Source: a virus. Taken from it: DNA of 42,640 nt. Positions 1 to 5,178 of this stretch are shown here, piece after piece (positions within the stretch are counted from its first letter, which is position 1; every line of letters begins with the position of its first letter). The DNA is taken from the IMG/VR virus record IMGVR_UViG_3300021420_000071, positions 1-42,640 of that record. One strand, 5' to 3'. The notes beneath the pieces were generated by a model that was not told the DNA's origin, ran no database searches, and was given only the letters and a program-made list of their open reading frames with translations. A program made the position numbers and the translations under genes.

Positions 1-2
1 CT

Positions 3-191
3 GCTGCTTATGCTGCTGCTGCTGCTGCTTATGCTGCTGCTTATGCTGCTGCTTATGATGCTGCTTATGCTGCTGCTGCTTATGCTGCTGATGCTGCTGT
101 TTATACTGCTTATGCAAAACATAAATTCTGGCTTAAAGCCTCTGATAAGTTAATCGAATTGATTAAGGAGTGTAAACCATGCGCCAACTAA
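3..191 (+). CDS. 3' end of Ala/Tyr/Asp-repeat protein (split by window ends)
   Basis: This is the C-terminal part of the gene that begins at 41988. The frame starting at base 3 reads repeated Ala-Ala-Tyr and Ala-Ala-Asp units. It then leaves the repeat with KHKFWLKASDKLIELIKEC and stops at 189-191. Joined through the 126-bp overlap, the full protein would be about 235 residues. The stop overlaps the start of the next gene (179) by 13 bases. No function is known to me. Alanine-rich tails of this kind occur in uncharacterised phage proteins. Confidence 0.8.
   Translation, partial: AAYAAAAAAYAAAYAAAYDAAYAAAAYAADAAVYTAYAKHKFWLKASDKLIELIKECKPCAN
11..136. repeat. Terminal direct repeat, left copy
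   Basis: Bases 11-136 are identical to 42515-42640. The repeat is mostly a low-complexity GCT/TAT/GAT codon tract followed by unique sequence ending in aaattctggcttaa. It shows that the contig closes into a circle of about 42,514 bp. Bases 1-10 do not match the sequence before the right copy, so the ends lie inside a repeat that the assembly did not resolve uniquely. An assembly overlap or circular permutation is more likely than a physical terminal repeat, because the repeat lies inside a coding sequence. Confidence 0.9.
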
Positions 192-325
192 GCCAAGTAG
201 AATATAGGGAGTTAGTGAGGGAATTGCTTGAAGTTTGCCGGTGGGCTTTAGCTTGCATGAAAAATGAGCATACAAGCCTAACCGAAGAATTAAAAAGGGT
301 ACTCAAAAAATGCGAGGGGATATGA
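179..325 (+). CDS. Small hypothetical protein, 48 aa
   Basis: An ATG at 179 opens a 48-residue frame rich in charged residues (begins MRQLSQVEYRELVRELLE). It is predicted helical, with a Cys at VCRWALAC. It overlaps the preceding gene by 13 bases and the next by 4 (ATGA), typical of tightly packed early phage genes. A role is not recognisable. Confidence 0.6.
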   Translation: MRQLSQVEYRELVRELLEVCRWALACMKNEHTSLTEELKRVLKKCEGI

Positions 326-477
326 ACCTAAAATCAACTTGGCAACGTAAAATGGATGCTCAGACTGTAGTCCAATATAGGAAGGTTAGGAAGATACTTA
401 AAGCAGCCGGATACTTACAGCCTAAGATTAAACAAGAGACTGAACAACAGAGAGTCTACAGAGAAGGAAGGGCCTAA
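322..477 (+). CDS. Small basic hypothetical protein, 51 aa
   Basis: The start overlaps the previous stop (ATGA) and the stop overlaps the next start (TAATG), so translation is probably coupled on both sides. The product is basic (MNLKSTWQRKMDAQTVVQYR) and has no cysteines or membrane segment. No family was recognised. Confidence 0.6.
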   Translation: MNLKSTWQRKMDAQTVVQYRKVRKILKAAGYLQPKIKQETEQQRVYREGRA

Positions 478-953
478 TGCTTAAATACGATAATGAGATT
501 GACTGGAGCCAGTCTAAAATGCCCAGCTATAGGGGTTTTATACAGGGAATTTTGATTATTTTGGCAATAACGGCCCTGTGCCTTATGACCTGGCTTTTCC
601 TCAAGGCTGATGAAGGTAGTGCGGAGGCTATGGAGCCAGTTTACACTAATAACCAGTACGTCAATGCCATCTTTTGGGCAGAAGGAGGGTATAATGCAAA
701 GTTTTTGTACGGCATCCGTTCCATTAGTTATGAAAATGCAAAGCAAGCTCGGCATATCTGTCTTACTACCATCAAAAATAATAGAAAGCGATTTAAAATA
801 TATGGATATAGACAGTATCCACAATTTATACAGTTCCTTGCGAGCCGTTACTGCCCAACTACAAGCCGAAATCTCACGAAGAGCGAGAAGCGTTTGAATG
901 GTAACTGGGAACGTAATGTTGAATTTTATCTTAAATACCCTAAAAAAGTTTAA
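477..953 (+). CDS. Membrane-anchored lysozyme-like protein (putative)
   Basis: The 158-residue protein has one hydrophobic segment at about residues 21-43 (GFIQGILIILAITALCLMTW) and a soluble C-terminal domain. The domain contains AIFWAEGGYNAKFLYGI, ARHICLTTIKNNRKR, FLASRYCPT and NGNWERNVEFYL. I recall this pattern from conserved phage proteins of unknown function. A Glu in an AEGG turn followed by YGI resembles the start of lysozyme/transglycosylase-like folds. The anchor followed by a soluble domain could be a signal-anchor arrangement as in SAR endolysins, but the gene lies in the early block, away from the lysis cassette. Enzymatic activity is inference. The start is fixed by the TAATG overlap with the preceding stop. 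Confidence 0.5.
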   Translation: MLKYDNEIDWSQSKMPSYRGFIQGILIILAITALCLMTWLFLKADEGSAEAMEPVYTNNQYVNAIFWAEGGYNAKFLYGIRSISYENAKQARHICLTTIKNNRKRFKIYGYRQYPQFIQFLASRYCPTTSRNLTKSEKRLNGNWERNVEFYLKYPKKV

Positions 954-1059
954 ATGTAAACTTGGTTTCCACAAATTCCTTAAATGTGAAGATATTTATG
1001 GTTACAAGTTTTGTGTGCATTGTCTATTATATAAGGATATTAATGCCAAAACTATCTAA
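916..1059 (+). CDS. Small Cys-rich protein, 47 aa
   Basis: This frame overlaps the 3' end of the preceding gene by 38 bases and the next gene by 17. It reads KFKCKLGFHKFLKCEDIYGY, then CVHCLLYKD. A basic CxLGxHxF start followed by a CxxC knuckle is common in tiny phage and bacterial proteins that may bind one metal ion. It was too short for standard ORF length cut-offs. The conserved pattern is the main reason to call it. Confidence 0.55.
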   Translation: MLNFILNTLKKFKCKLGFHKFLKCEDIYGYKFCVHCLLYKDINAKTI

Positions 1060-1249
1060 GTTTAGATTAGCCATGCGTTCCGCTGCCCAGGCGCATAAGC
1101 ACAGTTTGAAGCAATTTGGTAAGCCAATGCCAAAGACCGAAGCTATCACGCTCTACAATACAGAAGGTTTTTTTAAATCTATTAAAAAGAGTTTGAAGAA
1201 GGATAATAGAGGTCAACATACTAAAGAGGTTAATTGTTACCAATGGTGA
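1043..1249 (+). CDS. Small basic hypothetical protein, 68 aa
   Basis: The ATG at 1043 is preceded by AAGGATATTA and was chosen over an upstream in-frame ATG at 962, which lies inside another gene. The product is very basic (MPKLSKFRLAMRSAAQAHKH, then KPMPKTEAITLYNTEGFFK), suggesting nucleic-acid contact. No domain was recognised. The next gene follows after 10 bases. Confidence 0.5.
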   Translation: MPKLSKFRLAMRSAAQAHKHSLKQFGKPMPKTEAITLYNTEGFFKSIKKSLKKDNRGQHTKEVNCYQW

Positions 1250-1259
1250 GGTGGAAATT

Positions 1260-1421
1260 ATGTCATACTATTTAATAGCAACAATATTTTTAACATCAGG
1301 TATATTATTAGGGTATCAGATAAAATCATCAGAATTAAAAAATAAATATATTTTATCGTTATCAGAATTAAGTAAATTATCAGAAGATTCTTTTAATGCA
1401 GGTTATAATTTCAAAAATTAA
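1260..1421 (+). CDS. Small membrane protein, 53 aa
   Basis: The protein begins MSYYLIATIFLTSGILLGYQ, a single N-terminal membrane segment, followed by a short polar tail. The sequence before the ATG is GAGGTGGAAATT, a good ribosome binding site. It sits between two small soluble-protein genes. The function is unknown. Confidence 0.5.
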   Translation: MSYYLIATIFLTSGILLGYQIKSSELKNKYILSLSELSKLSEDSFNAGYNFKN

Positions 1422-1434
1422 CGAAAGGAATCAA

Positions 1435-1608
1435 ATGCCCAAACCAAAACTATCTCAACCAATATCACTAAGAATCACCGAAGCAGAATCGGAATTGCTC
1501 TCGAAGTTGATGGAGAAAGGCGTCAAGCAGATTGATTGTTTCCGTCGTGGTCTTAGGGCCTACGAAGCGGATTGTGTCGAGGATTTAACACAAGGAAATG
1601 TCTCTTGA
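1435..1608 (+). CDS. Ribbon-helix-helix-like small protein, 57 aa
   Basis: The ATG at 1435 has GAAAGGAATCAA before it, so it is preferred over an in-frame ATG at 1396 that lies within the previous gene. The sequence PISLRITEAESELLSKLMEK followed by VKQIDCFRRGLRAYE has the form of a short beta strand plus two helices, as in ribbon-helix-helix DNA-binding proteins. It is the last gene before a promoter and a terminator, which suits a small regulator. The fold is inferred by eye. Confidence 0.5.
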   Translation: MPKPKLSQPISLRITEAESELLSKLMEKGVKQIDCFRRGLRAYEADCVEDLTQGNVS

Positions 1609-1632
1609 CAAGGGCTGTTGTTTGAGTATACT
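1605..1632 (+). promoter_or_regulatory. Sigma-70-type promoter
   Basis: TTGACA (1605-1610), a 16-base spacer and TATACT (1627-1632). The same two hexamers with the same spacing occur at 5280-5307 and 40961-40988. Transcription would run into the terminator at 1692-1728 and the structured leader before the helicase gene, which allows control by readthrough. Confidence 0.7.
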
Positions 1633-1691
1633 AAGAGAATCTTTCCTAAAATACACAGGGCTTAGAACTGATGTTATCTAAATCAAATATC

Positions 1692-1728
1692 AAGACCGTT
1701 GTTGCATAACTGCACCAGCGGTCTTTTT
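1692..1728 (+). terminator. Intrinsic terminator or attenuator
   Basis: AAGACCG (1692-1698) pairs with CGGTCTT (1719-1725) and is followed by a T run. It lies about 60 bases downstream of the 1605-1632 promoter and upstream of the helicase gene. It may end the upstream operon or attenuate helicase expression. Confidence 0.7.
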
Positions 1729-1735
1729 ATTTAAT

Positions 1736-1790
1736 GCCCTATGTTCTGGTGTCTAAGCCGCCGGACGTAAGCTGTAAAAAGGCATAGGGC
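1736..1790 (+). promoter_or_regulatory. Structured leader before the helicase gene
   Basis: GCCCTATG (1736-1743) is perfectly complementary to CATAGGGC (1783-1790), enclosing 39 bases that can form a further hairpin (CTGG with CCGG). The 3' arm contains AGGG, the only ribosome-binding-like sequence before the ATG at 1801, so the stem may hide it. No known riboswitch class was recognised. Confidence 0.5.
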
Positions 1791-1800
1791 GTTAATTTTT

Positions 1801-3168
1801 ATGCAATCATTCCCAACCATGCAAGAATCCCAAGAAAATAGTAAGTTTATAGAAGATAAATTTAGATGCCTTGCTTGGAGAGTTGCTAATGGGGATATAG
1901 GACAATTTAGCTATGGAATGGAAAATAATCAGGTTTACTTTTTTGATAATGGGTATTGGTTAGAATTGAGAGAAATAGAGTTTTTATCCAAAATAGAAAA
2001 TGGTTTATTAGATACAAAAGGAAATAAAATTCTTACGCACTATGATGTGCAAAGGAGAAAAAAAGTGATAGAGAATTATAAAATCCTGAGTTTTAAATCT
2101 ATTAATGATTTTAATAAATATCATCTTTTAAATTTTGAAAATTGTATGCTTGACCCCATTGGTCTAAATGTATTGCCGCATGACCCTAAATATTTATCTA
2201 CAATCCGTATTCCCTATAAATATACACTATTGGCAGAATGTCCTTTATGGATAAAAACAATTAATGAAATATTTGAAAAAGACAATCTTAAAATTAATAT
2301 TCTTCAGGAATTCTTCGGACAATGTTTAACAAGGGATATAAAACAAGAAAAAGCATTATTATTATTGGGAGAAAGTAGGTCTGGAAAATCCACTATATTA
2401 AATACACTTCATAACATGGTGGGGATTAAAAATTGTTCTACAGTTCCATTAAAATATATATTAAACCCAGTTTATACTTCAATGATGATACATAAGTTAA
2501 TAAATTTTGATAAAGATGTGAGTAAAAAAGCTCAAGACTATGAGGAAGATTTTAAAAAAATTGTAACAGGAGAAGAAGTTACGGCAAATGATAAATACGA
2601 CGACCCGTTTACATTTAAACCATTTTGTAAAATGGTACTGTCAGCAAACTCATTCCCTCGCATTACAGACCATTCATCTGCTTTGTATAATAGATTGATA
2701 CTTATACCATGTGAAAGAGTATTTTCTCCAGAAGAACAAAACAGGGATTTAAGGGAACAACTATTAATTGAACTTCCAGGTATTTTAAATTGGGCTTTGG
2801 ATGGTTTAAAAAGATTAAATAAAAGAGGAATGTTTGAAGAAGTAAATTTTATGAAAAATGCTTTAAAAGAATTAGAGGACGAAAATAATCCGGCAAGTCC
2901 ATTCTTTTATGACCATCTTGAAATTGAAGAAGGAGCTTTTATTGAAAAAGGTGAATTGTATGATTATTATTATGCTTGGGCTAAAAAAAATGGAATGTAC
3001 ATTCTAAGCTCTGCTTTATTTTCAACGGCATTATTTAAAAAATATTCTGCTCATACCCCTAAAGATACACAACATCCACAAACACGAAAAAGGATATGGA
3101 GAGGTATTAAGTATGTGGCAGATAAATCAAGGGAACCTATTAAACAACAAGTTCAATGGCAAGATTAA
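1801..3168 (+). CDS. D5/SF3-type replicative helicase
   Basis: This 455-residue protein has a Walker A motif GESRSGKST at residues 190-198, a Walker B-like LINFDKD at 233-239, and a motif C-like KMVLSANSFPRITD near residue 280. This is the order seen in superfamily 3 helicases of the poxvirus D5/phage P4-alpha group. The N-terminal 180 residues resemble the region before the ATPase in D5-type proteins. I see no catalytic primase motif, so it is more likely a helicase than a fused primase-helicase. It would unwind phage DNA at the origin. No phage DNA polymerase was found, so host polymerase is presumably recruited. It is very AT-rich, like the neighbouring HNH genes. An in-frame ATG at 1819 is an alternative start. 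Confidence 0.8.
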   Translation: MQSFPTMQESQENSKFIEDKFRCLAWRVANGDIGQFSYGMENNQVYFFDNGYWLELREIEFLSKIENGLLDTKGNKILTHYDVQRRKKVIENYKILSFKSINDFNKYHLLNFENCMLDPIGLNVLPHDPKYLSTIRIPYKYTLLAECPLWIKTINEIFEKDNLKINILQEFFGQCLTRDIKQEKALLLLGESRSGKSTILNTLHNMVGIKNCSTVPLKYILNPVYTSMMIHKLINFDKDVSKKAQDYEEDFKKIVTGEEVTANDKYDDPFTFKPFCKMVLSANSFPRITDHSSALYNRLILIPCERVFSPEEQNRDLREQLLIELPGILNWALDGLKRLNKRGMFEEVNFMKNALKELEDENNPASPFFYDHLEIEEGAFIEKGELYDYYYAWAKKNGMYILSSALFSTALFKKYSAHTPKDTQHPQTRKRIWRGIKYVADKSREPIKQQVQWQD

Positions 3169-3232
3169 GCCCCTACCCGATACGGCGCCTATATAACGCT
3201 ATGAGGGTTGAATGGTGAGAATCCGACTGGGG

Positions 3233-3361
3233 ATTGTGGGCTGTGGCGTGGTAGCCTGACCTGCGGTTTGCAATGAGCAGATAGTGGAACAGCAATCTCC
3301 ATAATGTGGTGAGATGCCCTGACCCGACCTAAAGGTTGCAGACCAACTGCCAGCCCATAGT
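3233..3361 (+). ncRNA. Structured RNA element, copy 1
   Basis: GGGCTG (3238-3243) pairs with CAGCCC (3351-3356), and the stem extends outward to about 11 pairs. Inside are a GGC-GUGGUA-GCC hairpin (3245-3256), then UGAC, a variable insert of about 70 bases, and a GCAG-ACCAA-CUGC hairpin (3338-3350). The loops UGGU and ACCA are complementary and could kiss. The same core recurs at 9755-9828 with different but still paired closing-stem bases. No continuous reading frame spans this copy. It lies in the 200-base gap between the helicase gene and a small basic-protein gene. Confidence 0.55.
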
Positions 3362-3372
3362 AAATTTGTCCT

Positions 3373-3534
3373 ATGATTGCAGACAGAATAATGAATTGGA
3401 TATGGGGTAGAGGGAATTGGGATAAAAATTCTCCTGCTTATAGATTTTGGAAAAGACAAGTTAAAAGACGTAAAAGGTCTTTGAAATGGTGGAATCAGAA
3501 TTGTGATAGGTTATCTAAGAAATATGATAATTAA
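3373..3534 (+). CDS. Small basic Trp-rich protein, 53 aa
   Basis: The frame may start at ATG 3373 or ATG 3391 (47 residues). Neither has a clear ribosome binding site. The product contains MNWIWGRGNWDKNSPAYRFW followed by KRQVKRRKRSLKWWN. It is strongly basic and aromatic, suggesting nucleic-acid or membrane contact. It directly follows the structured RNA element. A similar motif seems familiar from phage small proteins, but I cannot name a family. Confidence 0.55.
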   Translation: MIADRIMNWIWGRGNWDKNSPAYRFWKRQVKRRKRSLKWWNQNCDRLSKKYDN

Positions 3535-3550
3535 ATTTGTCCTACCGACA
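3532..3550 (+). repeat. Post-stop TAAATTTGTCCTA element with hairpin
   Basis: TAAATTTGTCCTA at 3532-3544 is identical to 3361-3373, and related TAA-ATTTGTC sequences follow the stops at 3770 and 3946. At this copy TGTC-CTACC-GACA forms a small hairpin (3538-3550). Its loop is complementary to the GGTAG loop of a TTGTC/GACAA hairpin at 3951-3966. Regulatory or RNA-processing use is conjecture. Confidence 0.4.
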
Positions 3551-3565
3551 GAAAAGGAGAGAGAA

Positions 3566-3772
3566 ATGGAATACAAATTGTTTTGGGTATGTGCATTTGA
3601 AAAAGAGTTAAAGAAAAAAGATGAGGAAGAAAAATGTCCTAAAATTGTTTTAATGCCAAAGATTGTAATTGCCAAAGATGATAAGTCAGCGGCTATTAAA
3701 GCATTGAGGGATGAAGAGTCTTTAAAAACTGTTGATATTGACAGATTGGAGATTGCAGTACGCCCTTTTTAA
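3566..3772 (+). CDS. Small conserved phage protein, zero-frame product of a -1 frameshift gene
   Basis: The ATG at 3566 follows AAAAGGAGAGAGAA, a strong ribosome binding site, and is preferred over an in-frame ATG at 3503 in the previous gene. The 68-residue product has a basic/acidic start, KIVLMPKIVIAKDDKSAAIK in the middle and ends LEIAVRPF. I recall small phage proteins with this VlaKd...VRPF pattern, but their role is unknown. The last two sense codons CCT TTT, with the C before them, form the slippery heptamer described at 3763. The TAA stop follows at once, so part of the product may be extended by 59 residues. Confidence 0.7.
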   Translation: MEYKLFWVCAFEKELKKKDEEEKCPKIVLMPKIVIAKDDKSAAIKALRDEESLKTVDIDRLEIAVRPF

Positions 3773-3815
3773 TTTGTCTTAAAGCTGAAGGTACATCACA
3801 GGAAGCTATTAAGAC
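3763..3815 (+). promoter_or_regulatory. Programmed -1 ribosomal frameshift signal
   Basis: C_CCT_TTT (3763-3769) is an X_XXY_YYZ heptamer in the correct phase, immediately before the zero-frame TAA (3770-3772). After a 6-base spacer, GTCTTAA-AGCT (3776-3786) pairs with AGCT-A-TTAAGAC (3804-3815): 11 pairs with one bulged A and a 17-base loop. Slippery site, spacer and stem all fit the established rules for -1 frameshifting. Confidence 0.75.
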
Positions 3816-3948
3816 GCTCAATGATTATAAACAACAATCTTATGGGAACGGGTTACAGGGATATGGTGGGTTAGGATTAACCGCTCAATCCGTTCCGTTT
3901 CAGGCTATGCAACAAGCTAATTATTTTACAGCGGCAAGTTTAAAATAA
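3769..3948 (+). CDS. C-terminal extension read by -1 frameshifting, 59 aa
   Basis: The -1 frame entered at TTA 3769 is open for 59 codons to TAA at 3946-3948. It has no ATG, GTG or TTG near its beginning. The product continues the upstream protein as LICLKAEGTSQEAIKTLNDY and then a Gln/Gly/Tyr-rich stretch (YGNGLQGYGGLGLTAQ), giving a 127-residue fusion. The absence of a start codon and its position against the slippery site are the reasons for calling it. The first part resembles a short helix and the rest looks flexible. Function is unknown. Confidence 0.6.
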   Translation, partial: LICLKAEGTSQEAIKTLNDYKQQSYGNGLQGYGGLGLTAQSVPFQAMQQANYFTAASLK

Positions 3949-3973
3949 AATTGTCTGGTAGGACAAAATATTT

Positions 3974-4102
3974 ATGCTCCTCAAATTCCTAATAACCTTT
4001 TTCGCTGTGGGGTGTGTGGTTTCCTTATATAAGAGGGACTGGATTATGTTACTCTATTTTTTCGGTGCATTTTGTCTAAATCTTGCGGTGTATCTAAAAT
4101 GA
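3974..4102 (+). CDS. Small membrane protein, 42 aa
   Basis: The frame reads MLLKFLITFFAVGCVVSLYK, a short charged turn RDW, and a second hydrophobic stretch MLLYFFGAFCLNLAVYL. This is a two-helix hairpin. Its stop overlaps the methyltransferase start (ATGA at 4099-4102), so the two are probably translationally coupled. No recognisable family. Confidence 0.55.
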   Translation: MLLKFLITFFAVGCVVSLYKRDWIMLLYFFGAFCLNLAVYLK

Positions 4103-4929
4103 AATTAGGAAGCCTTTTCAGTGGTTGTGGTGGTATGGACTTAGGACTTGAAAAGGCAGGAATGAGGTGTGTATGGCAAGTGGAAAAAATGCCGTTAGCT
4201 TTAAGCCTTTTAACGAGGCATTGGCCAGAAGTCCCGAAACATACGGAGATATTGACATTCTGTGCGGGGGTTGGCCATGTCAAGACAATTCAATCGCTGG
4301 CACGAGGAAAGGCCATGCGGGAGAAAAATCAGGCCTCTTCTCGGAGTTTTGCCGAGTGTTGCGAATATTTAATCCACGCTGGTTTATTGGAGAGAATGTT
4401 CCAGGGTTATTATCCGTCAATGCCGGAAAAGACTTTTGCCAAGTGCTCTCCATCTTCCAAGACATCGGGTATGGCGTATCGTGGCGAATACTTGATAGTC
4501 AATACTTCGGAGTGCCCCAACAACGCCGTCGCCTCTTCATTATCGGATATTTTGGAAACCCATGTCCACCAGAAATATTATTTGAGCCAAAAGGCGATAC
4601 AGGGAATCATAAGAAGGTCCAAACAATGGGGAAGGTCGGGTTATGTCTTTCTACAAGAGATGGTCAACGGCAAGACCCAAGTACGGAAAACATTGTCGCT
4701 TTCTGTCTTGGAACAGATTTACGGGGGCAACCCTATAAACTCCACACAGAAACTCTTTGTGCAACAACAGTCAGAACTCAAGAAGCTGGCAACCGAATAC
4801 AAGGGAATATTGCTACGACGATTGACCCCGAAGGAAAAGGAACGATTGCAGGGATTGCCAGAAAATTGGACAGTGCCAGAGGAGTTGTTATTGGTAATGC
4901 AGTCACAGTCCAAGTTGCGGAATGGATAG
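4099..4929 (+). CDS. C5 cytosine methyltransferase, frame A (motifs I and IX; beta-subunit-like)
   Basis: ATG 4099 opens 276 codons. Residues 7-21 (FSGCGGMDLGLEKAG) are motif I, the S-adenosylmethionine-binding loop of C5 methyltransferases. Homology continues to HWPEVPKH near 4242. Motif IX, RRLTPKEKERLQGLPENWT, is at 4816-4872. Motifs IV, VI, VIII and X are absent from this frame and lie in the overlapping frame B. Between them, frame A reads YLIVNTSECPNNAVASSLSD, then HQKYYLSQKAIQGIIRR, a pattern I recall from phage proteins next to methyltransferase genes. In M.EcoHK31I a beta polypeptide with motif IX is read from an alternate frame inside the alpha gene, and this looks similar. Alternatives are a frameshift-damaged pseudogene or sequence errors, but the long stop-free frame argues for real coding. 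Confidence 0.65.
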   Translation: MKLGSLFSGCGGMDLGLEKAGMRCVWQVEKMPLALSLLTRHWPEVPKHTEILTFCAGVGHVKTIQSLARGKAMREKNQASSRSFAECCEYLIHAGLLERMFQGYYPSMPEKTFAKCSPSSKTSGMAYRGEYLIVNTSECPNNAVASSLSDILETHVHQKYYLSQKAIQGIIRRSKQWGRSGYVFLQEMVNGKTQVRKTLSLSVLEQIYGGNPINSTQKLFVQQQSELKKLATEYKGILLRRLTPKEKERLQGLPENWTVPEELLLVMQSQSKLRNG

Positions 4930-4982
4930 GGAAAAGGATAATAAATTATGAAACACAAATACCACCTCAAAAATTCTCTTAG
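4173..4982 (+). CDS. C5 cytosine methyltransferase, frame B (motifs IV, VI, VIII, X; alpha-like)
   Basis: This frame overlaps frame A almost entirely. It carries the catalytic motif IV GGWPCQDNSIAG (the Cys codon is at 4278-4280), motif VI ENVPG (4392-4406), motif VIII FGVPQQRRRLF (4506-4538), a variable target-recognition-like segment, and motif X GNAVTVQVAEWIG (4893-4931). It lacks motif I and motif IX, which are in frame A. It could start at ATG 4173 (GAGG five bases upstream) or GTG 4167, or be reached from frame A by a -1 shift near 4242, where the homology crosses frames. No good slippery heptamer is visible there. The product would methylate cytosine in phage DNA, probably for protection against restriction. 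Confidence 0.65.
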   Translation: MASGKNAVSFKPFNEALARSPETYGDIDILCGGWPCQDNSIAGTRKGHAGEKSGLFSEFCRVLRIFNPRWFIGENVPGLLSVNAGKDFCQVLSIFQDIGYGVSWRILDSQYFGVPQQRRRLFIIGYFGNPCPPEILFEPKGDTGNHKKVQTMGKVGLCLSTRDGQRQDPSTENIVAFCLGTDLRGQPYKLHTETLCATTVRTQEAGNRIQGNIATTIDPEGKGTIAGIARKLDSARGVVIGNAVTVQVAEWIGKRIINYETQIPPQKFS

Positions 4983-5178
4983 CAAAAAATCCCTCAAGAA
5001 ACTCCGTATGCAGCCGTTGCCGTTGATGAAATTGGGCGTGGAACCTTGTCCAAATTGTAAAGAAACCATTGCTTTATGTGCTTGTATTAGAAATCTATGT
5101 ATAAAATGTAATGAACCCGTCGGGAATATTACTTTCACAGTTTGTGATGATTGCTGGGATAAGAAACAACATGATTAG
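4948..5178 (+). CDS. Zinc-ribbon-like small protein, 76 aa
   Basis: The start follows AAAAGGATAATAAATT and overlaps the methyltransferase frame B end. The N-terminal 30 residues are basic (MKHKYHLKNSLSKKSLKKLR). The C-terminal half holds CPNCKETIALCAC, then CIKCNEPVG and CDDCWD: several CxxC knuckles typical of small zinc-binding phage proteins. The stop overlaps the next start (ATGATTAG). The partner is unknown, and nucleic-acid binding is only suggested by the basic N-terminus. Confidence 0.55.
   Translation: MKHKYHLKNSLSKKSLKKLRMQPLPLMKLGVEPCPNCKETIALCACIRNLCIKCNEPVGNITFTVCDDCWDKKQHD

Noticed and set aside
1-120. CRISPR-like or VNTR array
   Set aside because: The repeat units are codon triplets inside an open reading frame, with no spacers of constant size and no cas genes.
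1736-1790. tRNA gene
   Set aside because: An 8-bp closing stem is present, but the element is only 55 bases long and lacks T-arm and anticodon-arm sequence.
3199-3459. Minus-strand frame over RNA copy 1
   Set aside because: It is antisense to the RNA element and a small gene, is rich in Ser/Thr/Pro of no pattern, and runs against the transcription direction of the block.
4099-4982. Simple pseudogene call for the methyltransferase
   Set aside because: Three frame changes would be needed, yet both frames stay free of stops throughout and frame A has its own recognisable pattern. I therefore keep overlapping genes as the main reading, with damage or read errors as the alternative.
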